DNA of 24,487 nt from Nemertoderma westbladi (Eukaryota > Xenacoelomorpha > Nemertodermatida > Nemertodermatidae): the NCBI GenBank assembly GCA_032718475.1, contig JAUCBJ010002510.1, forward strand, positions 64,001-88,487, in the 5' to 3' direction. The notes under the pieces were generated by a model. It searched no databases. It was not told where the DNA came from and saw nothing but the letters and a program-made list of their open reading frames with translations. Of this stretch, positions 17,261-24,487 are shown piece by piece (the first letter of the stretch is position 1; each line of letters begins with the position of its first letter). The position numbers were made by a program, and so were the translations under genes.

Positions 17261-18860
17261 CCTCCATAAGGCGCAGAAAGAGTCCCGACTCAAACAGACT
17301 ACAGCGGCCAAGAATGCAGTTAAGGCTGCATCTAGGTCCCTGAACAGGCAGTACTCTGCTAATCTACAGGAGCTAATACACCAACAGGTTGATGCCATCA
17401 ATGATGCTGACGACAGCAGGCAATCATCCCAGGCATGGAAATCGATCAATCTGCTTACTGGGCGGAAAAGCCAGCCAACCACCAAGGTTAAGGCTGATTC
17501 ACCAGCCGATCGCCTCAATGGTTGGAAAGCCCACTTTGAAAAGCTCCTCAATAATGACAGGGTATTGCCTGATAACTTTATAGAAGTAAAAGTGTCTGAG
17601 TCTGTACTCCCAGATATTCCTATTGGCGATATCTCCTTTGCAGAAGTGAAGGCTGCTGCAAAGAGCATTAAGACCAATCGTGCCAGTGGAGTAGATGGTG
17701 TTCCCCCTGAGGTCTTTAAAATACCTGAGTGTTTAAAGCTCATCTATCCCATCATAGTAGACATGTACCGAACAACAAGAGTCCCACAAGAAATGAAAAC
17801 AAATAAGTTGGTGCCAGTTCCCAAGAAGGGCAACCTAACACTCTATGGTTCTTTTCGGGGAATCTCATTGATCTCGATTGCTGCAAAGCTATACAATAGG
17901 ATTCTATTAAATCGCATCAGGGATCCCATTGAGAGACTGCTCCGTGGAAATCAAAATGGGTTCCGTAAAGGTCGTGGGACCATGGAGCCCATTTTGGCAC
18001 TTAGAAGGATAATTGAAGAGTTATCAAAAAAGAAAGACAGGCATCTGGCTGTTATCTTTGTTGACTTCTTCAAGGCCTTTGATTCAGTCTCTCGCTCACG
18101 TATGTTCAGCATACTTTCATTATATGGGATTCCTGATGAAATTATTGCAGCAATCAGATCAGTATACGATGGTTCGACAACATTTGTGTCTACTGTTGAC
18201 GGTGACACAGAACCATTTGAAGTGTTATGGGGCGTCCTCCAAGGAGACACACTTGCACCATTCTTGTTCATTATTGTGGTTGACTATGTTCTACGCTGGT
18301 CCTTAGATCATTATAATGATGATGGGGTGATGATAACTCCACCTACTGGCTCCAGAAATCGAGGAAATCCTGCCAAGTACCTAACTGATCTAGACTTTGC
18401 TGATGACTTAGGAGTACTCTCAGAATCATGAGAGGGAGCCCAACGGCTCCTCAGCTCATTAGAACATGCTGCTTCTAGTGTTGGTCTTTTTATTAACTCC
18501 AGAAAGACCAAAATTCTGACAGTTAACTTTGAAAGTCCTCAGCAAGTCTCTGATCGAATGAGCATAAGCTCAAAGGATGGTATACTTGAGCATGTGGACG
18601 ACTTCTGTTACCTGGGATCATGGATCCGGAAGTCAGGTGAGGACCTTCGAATACGTAAGGGAAAGGCATGGGCAGCCTTGAATAGGCTTTCCAGGATTTG
18701 GAAGTCACCGAGAATTAATCGGAAACTTAAGGTCCGATTATTTAGAGCAGCAGTAGTACCAGTACTCCTCTACGGGAGTCCATGCTGGGCTCTAACTGCT
18801 GAGGACACCAAATCTCTGGATGGCACATTCACTAGAATGCTACGTCGGGTTCATTGTGTC
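17238..18860 (+). pseudogene. Reverse transcriptase domain of LINE ORF2, copy E
   Basis: The frame is open from the frameshift at about 17238 to a TGA at 18429-18431, and beyond it to the element end. Motifs, counting from the TTG at 17565: NRASGVDGVPPEV (about 38), a PVPKKGN/SFRGISLIS region (about 84-104), NQNGFRKGRGTM (about 129), motif A VIFVDFFKAFDSV with Asp167, motif B GVLQGDTLAPFLFIIVVDYV (about 223) and motif C FADD at 278-281. All catalytic Asp residues are present. The TGA replaces a Leu codon (CTA in copy C). The thumb then follows (GILEHVDDFCYLGSWIRKSG and VVPVLLYGSPCWALT). The last about 110 codons of the family ORF are missing. Inactive, but the best-preserved LINE here. Confidence 0.88.
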
Positions 18861-18869
18861 CTGATAAAC
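18861..18869 (+). repeat. Right target-site duplication of LINE copy E
   Basis: CTGATAAAC, identical to 15977-15985. Confidence 0.85.
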
Positions 18870-19045
18870 GTTGGAAATATCCTGCTTTCGATGATGTTCA
18901 GGAGGTCAGAAAGGAATGTATTATGAACTGTTTGGTTGATGGAGACTGGGACTTAACTTCATCTTCACGAAATATGCAGTTTATTCTACATAACCACTCT
19001 GAGTTCAGGGCCACATTTGACTTCCTTTTTCCATCTAAAAAGTAA
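18870..19045 (+). pseudogene. Unassigned protein, C-terminal part, split by LINE copy E
   Basis: Reading from the duplicated CTGATAAAC in the frame left at 15985 gives RWKYPAFDDVQEVRKE, then CLVDGDWDLTSSSRNMQF, then a Phe/Lys-rich end with a TAA at 19043-19045. The join therefore restores one frame across the insertion without any shift, which shows that both parts belong to one gene and that the split is recent or was never repaired. The tail 'GDWD.....RN..F.L.NH' is a recurring ending in the multi-copy family mentioned for the first part (recall only). No polyadenylation signal is obvious in the next 60 bp. Confidence 0.6.
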
Positions 19046-19061
19046 GCCTAATCATTCTCAA

Positions 19062-19200
19062 TATCTTCCCGGTATATCTGGCATCCGGCAAAGGTCAATA
19101 AAAAAGCCAAAATCTTCCCGGTTTATGTGGCATCCGACAAAGGTCAATCAAAAAGTCAAAATCTTCCCGGTTTATCTGGCATCCGGCAAAGGATTTTATT
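19062..19200. repeat. 49-bp tandem repeat, about 2.8 units
   Basis: Units with ATCTTCCCGGTTTAT then CTGGCATCCGGCAAAGGTCA start at about 19062, 19111 and 19160. They lie just after the stop of the split gene. Confidence 0.9.
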
Positions 19201-19274
19201 TTTGCAATATACGAAAATAACACATGTACGCTAACACTGCGTACAATAACACAGATATTAATTATATAACTCAA

Positions 19275-19435
19275 TTAGGAGAGTCATCTCAGCCTAAGGG
19301 GAGTGTTCGCAGCCTAGGCTGAGATAACTGGGGAGTGTTCTCAGGCTAGGCTGAGACGACTGAGGAGTGTTCTCAGTCTAGGCTGATATGACTGGGGAGT
19401 CATTTCAAGGGGGAGTTATCTCAGCCTTGTACACC
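19275..19435. repeat. 32-bp tandem repeat, 4-5 units
   Basis: Units of GAGTGTTCTCAG then GCTAGGCTGAGA then TGACTGGG start at about 19301, 19333, 19365 and 19397, with poorer copies at each end. CAGCCTAGGCTGAG is itself nearly palindromic. The array stops just before the ATG at 19440. Confidence 0.85.
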
Positions 19436-19439
19436 GGCC

Positions 19440-20153
19440 ATGCCCTACAGTAATAATATCAGAAAAGGGTCTGTATGCTTCAGTATGAAGTTATATATGA
19501 TATATGTATTTACCCGTACTCATCGGTACTCACTACACAGTGACATTGAATGTATCCTTATCCTGCTTCCACGAGAAATTCCCCAAGAAGGGAAGAGTTG
19601 GTATTGCAACCAGCCCATTGGAAGAGACCAATTCGCTACAATGGTGAAAACGATATTCGAAAAGGCTGGTCTTAATATCGAGGGTCGTAAGTTGTCCACC
19701 ATGAGTTTCCGCAAAGCTACCGCAGAAGCCATTGTTGAGGCAAACTTGCCATCGAATTATGCCCAGCACCAACTTGGTCATAAGAACCTGGCCACCACAT
19801 CAGCATACCTCAAACCATCCATGTCAGCTCAAGCTGATATGAGTAGAGCATTGAGTTCTGTTGTGGGTGGCAATGGAGATGTAGAAGAATCCCGCAGTCC
19901 TAGAAAGCGCGCCAACCCTTTTGACACAGCTGGAGAAGGTACTGGAACATCCCAAGATGTAGAAGTTGCCTGTTCCAATAGAGATAATGCTCCAATCAAT
20001 CCCGTCAACACCGTCAATTGTTGCTATAGACTCACAGCTGTGCAAGCCGACGCTGTTAACATTGGCGATCCAGATTACCGCCACCTGGCAATTCAGTCAC
20101 TGTTGTCAAACAATACGATCTATGGAGGCGTCCAAATAACATTTGGAAAATGA
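19440..20153 (+). CDS. Tyrosine recombinase C-terminal domain protein (Crypton/DUF3504-like)
   Basis: 237 codons from the first ATG; the first 45 or so residues are hydrophobic and unlike the family, so the real start or an upstream exon is uncertain. The region EGKSWYCNQPIGRDQF (about 50-65) matches the 'W....PLG.N.F' lead-in of DUF3504/ZMYM-type and Crypton recombinases. The C-terminal catalytic box follows: SFRKATAEAI with Arg91, QLGHKN with His114, and TSAYLK with the candidate nucleophile Tyr123. The first His of the usual HxxR is Met88. After the domain comes a low-complexity, polar tail (about 130-237) with a basic patch PRKRANP that could act as a nuclear signal. The N-terminal catalytic Arg and the DNA-binding core are not in this ORF, so it is a fragment, a final exon or a domesticated piece. 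Such enzymes cut and rejoin DNA through the Tyr; activity here is doubtful. Confidence 0.6.
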   Translation: MPYSNNIRKGSVCFSMKLYMIYVFTRTHRYSLHSDIECILILLPREIPQEGKSWYCNQPIGRDQFATMVKTIFEKAGLNIEGRKLSTMSFRKATAEAIVEANLPSNYAQHQLGHKNLATTSAYLKPSMSAQADMSRALSSVVGGNGDVEESRSPRKRANPFDTAGEGTGTSQDVEVACSNRDNAPINPVNTVNCCYRLTAVQADAVNIGDPDYRHLAIQSLLSNNTIYGGVQITFGK

Positions 20154-20955
20154 GCAGACAAACACAATAAAATATTTCATAGTTTACTCGCAACCCAATC
20201 ATCAATCATTTTAGACTTATCTTCGTATTGAAATATTTCACATATGCCACAACAATAAAATAATTTAAACCATTCTCGAAGAATTCATTATTTGGTGATA
20301 ACGAATAGAGAAGGGAAACCCCCCATACTCACAACTCAATCACAATTAATTAACCCAAGCATCATAATACTGAGCTGTGTATTTAAATTTATTTCACACG
20401 TATAACATCGATATATTTCATCGTCACACAAGAATTAAGACTGTCCCCTCGCAACACAATCACAATTAACTCAAGCTACTTATATCCCATAATACTTATT
20501 AATTATTATACTGTTCTTTTTGTTATCTGTGTTGAAATTAATAAATTTATTTAATATTAAATTTTACTACAGTAGTAGATTATTAAAAAATTTATCTCAG
20601 TAATTTCCATGTATTTCCATATCTTCTCTGCCGTGATACGAACTCGCCACACTACATGGCTTGCCCCATACCAGCAGATGCTTAGTGACTGCGGTACTGT
20701 AAGGATGACTAACGATGAGTCATGTACTTTGCCCTGACACAGACTCGGAGATACTACTGTACCTACTGTGTAGATAGTAGTTAGCTAGTCAGTATACTCA
20801 CTACCGGTCATACAGTCATTAGAGCGCACTGCAAGACAGACGGCCCAGCACTACATTGTTTGTACTTGTATGTTCACTCATCTGACTATATATTTGATAT
20901 TATACACCCGACATTATTCCGGCTCTATCATCTATAGACATGACATCCATACATT
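20154..20955. other. AT-rich interval without a recognised gene
   Basis: AATAAAATA signals just after the recombinase stop (about 20167 and 20254) could serve as polyadenylation sites. The rest holds no ORF or clear repeat. Confidence 0.4.
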
Positions 20956-21380
20956 CTCCCCCAAACAAACCCTTTTAGAACAGTGCGAATAGCTAGTCAG
21001 TTATTTAGAACATATAACAATGATAACATCCCTAGGGTTAAATTAACCCCAAAAAATCCATGCCCCATTTTTTTCTTCTCTCCCCCAAACAAAACCCTTT
21101 TAGAACAGTGTGGATAGCTAATCAGTTATTCTAGAACGTATAACAATAATAACATCCCTAGGGTTAAATTAACCCCAAAAAATCAATGCCCCATTTTTTT
21201 AATCTCTCCCCCAAACAAAACCCTTTTAGAACAGTGTGGATAGCTAGTCAGTTATTCTAGAACGTATAACAATAATAACATCCCTAGGGTTAAATTAACC
21301 CCAAAAAATCCATGCCCCATTTTTTTATTCTCTCCTTCAAAACCCTTTTAGAACAGTGTGGATAGTTAGTCAGTTATTCC
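20956..21380. repeat. 124-126-bp satellite, 3.4 units
   Basis: Units begin CTCCCCCAAACAAAACCCTT at 20956, 21080, 21206 and (as CTCCTTC) 21332. Each contains TTTTAGAACAGTG, TAGTCAGTTATT and CCCTAGGGTTAAATTAACCC, the last with a palindromic GGGTTAAATTAACCC. Units 2 and 3 are nearly identical. The fourth breaks off at CAGTTATTCC. Confidence 0.95.
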
Positions 21381-21419
21381 AAAACAAAATTATGAACAAA
21401 ATTAATGGGTAACAACAGA

Positions 21420-21541
21420 TTTATTACCAGGGTTTTTTGTTATCTTACCAGTTATATTACCCTTGGAGTAAAGATAAATGCGTATATCTTTACTCCGCGG
21501 GTAATATAACTGGTAAGATAACAAAAAAACCTGGTAATAAA
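21420..21541. repeat. Long hairpin (inverted repeat, 57-nt arms)
   Basis: Arm 21420-21476 pairs with 21485-21541 around an 8-nt loop, with a few mismatches. The arms contain TATCTTACCAGTTATATTAC and its complement and end in TTTATTACCAGG / CCTGGTAATAAA. It lies 40 bp beyond the satellite. MITE-like; no ORF. Confidence 0.9.
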
Positions 21542-22488
21542 TATAGTTACTTTCTTTCCCTAACGTATATGCCCTAGAGTGGTAGAACAGGCAGAGCAAA
21601 ATTATAGAAACAAAAATCTTATTTTTGTAAAACAATAACAATCGAAAGATCTGTTTTAATTTTCCAACACAGAAATGCATATATGTCAAAACCATGGCAT
21701 AAAAAATTTCACCACAATCTATCTATCCAAAACCACTTGAACTCGAAAAGTGAGATAAGATAAGGATTAGCTAGTTTCAGATTCAGATGCGGGATCAAAT
21801 TTGAGTCTAGAATCGGCAAAGAAAAAATTCAGTTTTTGTAACTTGGCAGCGCCAATCCCGCCGAATATTATTAATTACCAGTGCTGTATGTAGAGATATG
21901 AGCTTCTGATTCTGTTATTCCATTTGTCTGATAATCAGATACATGACATATACCGATACTTGCCTAACAACTCAACCCTACCGGATCTGAAATGAAAAAT
22001 CATTGTTATCAGGACTGATATGCATAGCACCTACATGTAGTTCAAAATACCTATAGCATAGTTTAAAAACACCTAGGCATAGTTGTTAAAAAGGCAGTAA
22101 GTCTGGCCCTACCGGTAAATTACAGGAATGGAAGTTACAAACTACGCGTAGCTATGTGTAGGCCTATGCGCAGGTCGAAAAGATTTACCCTATAATAGTA
22201 ATGATACTGTGCAGATAATGACACACAACTGCTAAAATGTGAGATAAGGGGAGAGGGGGGTGAGCCCTGGACGCACTTCTCATCTCGGCGCATCAATATT
22301 TCGTATCAATGTTAAATTATCAAGTTAGGAAAAGGAGCAGGTACGTAAAGTGCATGTTATTCCAACCAAAAACAATAAACAAAAGGCAATATAACAGGTT
22401 ACAGTTCTATTTTTAGGAATAATCAGCTGTTCTTTGCAACGATTTTCCCCTGGAGATGGATGCATTTTGTTTGCATCGAAAGGTTATT
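21542..22488. other. Interval without a recognised gene
   Basis: A degenerate direct repeat of ACCTA..GCATAGTT lies at about 22029-22087. Antisense frames over the hairpin are AT-rich and unconvincing. Confidence 0.4.
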
Positions 22489-23187
22489 TTACATGCCTAA
22501 CTCTGAGCGAATTGTCGATACTTTAGAGGATTGTTGCATCGGTCGCACACCATAAATGTGATCCAGGAGCAACCATGCCTGAATACTCGCTTTCTGATAC
22601 TCAAGATTGCAAACATGCAACAGCTGAAAGGCAAAGTCTATTGCCTGAATCACATTAGGGCGGACAAACCGATGTTCATTGAAGATAACCACACCCTGCC
22701 TACTATCCTGCAGGAAAACAACAAACGGGTTGGAATCTTCTTAATTATATAGTCATCCACCATTACGTTCGTCAAGGTATTTATAGTCCTTAACAGAAGG
22801 CCTCCATACCTTCCACAGGGCACCTTTTGGAAGGTGCACAGATACCTTGTTGCACGACCAAGATGTTATTTCTATAAGGGCCTTCATTAGAATAGCTTCA
22901 TTAGAGTCAGATGGTGGTGGTATTTTAAGAATGGAAGCAGCTATGTTAAGAAAATTATCCTCAAATAAAGCATTTGGGTTGACCATATCCCATTTACTTA
23001 TCAATACGAGTGTATTAAAATCTACATTAAGGCCATCATAAATAACGTTGTTATCAATGAGATAACATGGCAAGTCTGAAAACAGTAATTCGTTGTGGTG
23101 ACTGTAAATTGACGATTTGCCATGGTGTTCCTTTGTGTAACTGAGATGATTCAGGCTAGACTCACATTCTAACTTGAGTTCCTTCAA
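22489..23187 (-). pseudogene. C-terminal part of a SAMD3-like multi-copy family gene (broken)
   Basis: One minus-strand frame runs from 23187 down to 22489, interrupted only by a TGA at about 22755 and a TAA at about 22743. The first block ends ALWKVWRPSVKDYKYLDE. After the stops, the same frame gives NPFVVFLQDSRQGVVIFN, then AIDFAFQLLHVCNLEYQKA, and ends STIRSELGM. From memory, 'VVI.......A...F...Y..NL.YPK......LQ' is the C-terminal signature of a large animal family often annotated as SAMD3-like without an experimentally known role. TTTTCCTGCAG at about 22718-22708 could be a splice acceptor that skips the stops; if so, the gene may be intact here. Not enough to choose between pseudogene and spliced gene. 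Confidence 0.4.
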
Positions 23188-23240
23188 ATCACAGTCTTAT
23201 AATAGTGAAGTTAGTGGTATTTGCCACTAGCAGATGGCTT

Positions 23241-23864
23241 TCACACTGAGCTGGCTACTGCTTTCATTCCCTTTTTGACTGTAAGCCAACAGTGGTAGAG
23301 TTTACCCGATGAAACAACAGTTTCATACATATTTCCAGATGTCTTACATATCTTCTTAAAAGTTACCTTCTTGAAGAAATAGGTATCAGCATGTTCAAAT
23401 AGAAATGAATTACTGATGTTTAAAGCCGCAGTATTTAATATAATATGTGAAACACCATCTGCTTCAGCCAGACTAGATGATGAAGTTAGTCCAAAAATGA
23501 CAAGACTTACAAGAGCATTTCGTTGACTTTCTCCAAGTCGCACGTTTCTCGCTGACCTCTTGTGAACAATTAAGGAATTGTTCAAAATTGAATGATATTG
23601 CAGGCATGGCTCAAATTTTGCGTTTAGGGGTAGTTGTTGGTGATATTATGATAGTAATGGTGTTGTTATTTGTGGTTGGTTGTAATGGTCAAGTACAATA
23701 ACTGAATGTGAACGTGTTGATGATATGGAAGTTGAAGGAGGTATTGTTATATCCGATGACAATATATCTGTTGTAATGGCCACTTCGATTTCTGTGGTTT
23801 CTATATTCAGTACCTCATATTGCGTCGTAGGTGGGCAGTTGCAGAATGTGCACAACTGTATCAT
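23241..23864 (-). pseudogene. N-terminal part of the same minus-strand gene (broken or spliced)
   Basis: It starts with an ATG at 23864. A Cys- and Thr/Ser-rich leader (MIQLCTFCNCPPTTQYE) runs to a TAA at 23646-23648; the same frame then continues KFEPCLQYHSILNNSLIV and ARNVRLGESQRNALVSLV, with YFFKKVTFKKICKTSG and VSSGKLYHCWLTVKKGMK before a TGA at 23241-23243. The pattern of a short helical domain ending 'GKLY.......K..K' is that of the N-terminal domain of the family named for the next block. The following block is in another frame; a GTGAAAG donor near 23241 and an AG at about 23178 could define a short intron of about 63 bp. The in-frame TAA argues for decay. Confidence 0.4.
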
Positions 23865-24487
23865 AGATATATCCTAACGTACTCCTAGCAAAGCTATAAA
23901 ATATCTACAAGTTTTAGAATCATACTCCTTTGAACAATTAATTAAAGTGCCTACAAGAATAACCTCCCATTCCAAAACTCTACTTGATCACATTTCAACA
24001 AATTTACGAAATAAATAATTCAAAAATACTCATGTTTTTTTAACCCACCTGAAACCCGTTATACTTCAGTACTTACAACTATTCTAAATTTAACAAATAA
24101 ATTTAGCTCGATGTACTGTACAGTCCACCACACAGCTGCATTGATACATGGATAGAGCAGCAATGTAAATGCATGGCTTCCATGGACCTGTAACAAATTG
24201 AAGAAATTTTACACTTTTTTAAATTTTTCTTTGAAATTCAAGGAAAAAATTTTGATAAAACCAAAAATTACAAAATTTTCAGCCACCATACAGCATACAG
24301 GTACAGCATACAGGTAGAGTCCCAATCCCAATAAGCATTAACTTGTTCATTTTGGCGGCCAAAATGACCAAACAAATGTAGTGTCCCTATGGGCTATTTT
24401 GGTCATTTTGGCAAAGCGATTTAACTCGACTCAGCTAAGTCCAGACTCTTCGTCTCCTTGGCCGTCCATTTGGTTGATCTGAGTAAA
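23865..24487. other. Interval without a recognised gene; palindrome near its end
   Basis: AT-rich DNA upstream of the minus-strand gene. A duplicated ACAGCATACAGGT lies at about 24291-24316. CATTTTGGCGGCCAAAATG (24348-24366) is a perfect palindrome around one G, and GCCAAAATGACCAAA (about 24359-24373) is repeated inverted at about 24402-24417. The palindrome contains TTTGGCGG, which resembles an E2F-type site; this is only a resemblance. Confidence 0.4.

Larger units (their letters stand above)
15986..18860 (+). mobile_element. LINE copy E, truncated at both ends, 2.9 kb
   Basis: It is bounded by CTGATAAAC on both sides. The first 15 bp or so (AATCAACAATAACC) match no other copy; family homology then starts at CCGGACACAATCGG, inside the leader seen in copy B, so the 5' end is truncated. 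The 3' end stops at TTCATTGTGTC, where copy D continues with AAGTAC and about 360 bp more of coding sequence. LINEs normally copy from the 3' end, so loss of the 3' end with a clean target duplication is unusual. It carries a nearly complete endonuclease-RT reading frame with one frameshift and one stop. Confidence 0.85.

Noticed and set aside
17243-17743. 166-codon antisense frame across the RT
   Set aside because: It is a shadow of the plus-strand RT domain, whose motifs are unambiguous. The same holds for the antisense frames at 4013-4288, 10816-11076, 17951-18271 and 19520-20084.
20956-21380. CRISPR-like array
   Set aside because: Units are contiguous with a period of about 125 bp and no unique spacers; the context is eukaryotic. 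It is a satellite. The arrays at 19062-19435 fail for the same reason.
24347-24367. E2F-type promoter element
   Set aside because: A single TTTGGCGG match in a palindrome is too little to call a promoter, and there is no adjacent gene start.

Overview
The window looks like repeat-rich DNA from an animal, probably an aquatic invertebrate; I cannot resolve the phylum. It is AT-rich and has no bacterial-style operons, and nearly everything recognisable is a decayed or interrupted eukaryotic mobile element: non-LTR retrotransposons (LINEs) of at least three lineages, a BEL/Pao-like gag fragment, a tyrosine-recombinase (Crypton/DUF3504-like) C-terminal domain, foldback and palindromic elements, and several satellite arrays. 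No confident intact single-copy host gene is visible.

Layout. 1-850: gag-like fragment cut by a nested foldback element (850-995). 1000-3200: TAGCTAGT-rich repeats and low-complexity DNA. 3214-3450: fragment of a Cys-motif protein. 3471-5378: LINE copy A (endonuclease half). 5530-6828: a second LINE lineage (RT C-terminus and 3' tail). 7171-7677: unassigned ORF. 8335-8841: a third LINE piece with an internally deleted RT. 8985-9420: another 5' piece of the copy A family. 10116-10579: a 464-bp element with 76-bp inverted arms and a hammerhead-ribozyme core on the minus strand. 10876-11382 and 14178-14609: two halves of one LINE copy (C and D), split by a 2.8-kb insertion (11383-14177) with a 5-bp target duplication and GATC-rich 467-bp tandem repeats. 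15098-15419: a perfect 267-bp palindrome plus a second copy of its core. 15400-19045: a protein-coding frame split by LINE copy E (15986-18860), flanked by an exact 9-bp duplication. 19062-19435: two short-period arrays. 19440-20153: tyrosine-recombinase ORF. 20956-21541: 125-bp satellite abutting a long hairpin. 22489-23864: broken minus-strand gene of a probable multi-copy animal family.

The pieces do not form one pathway. They record nested insertion, and two pre-insertion sequences can be inferred directly because removing the insert together with one duplicated target restores an open frame (copies C/D, and the gene carrying copy E). The strongest candidate for something unusual is the hammerhead-bearing inverted-repeat element at 10116-10579, followed by the perfect palindrome at 15098-15364 and the unidentified element at 11383-14177.
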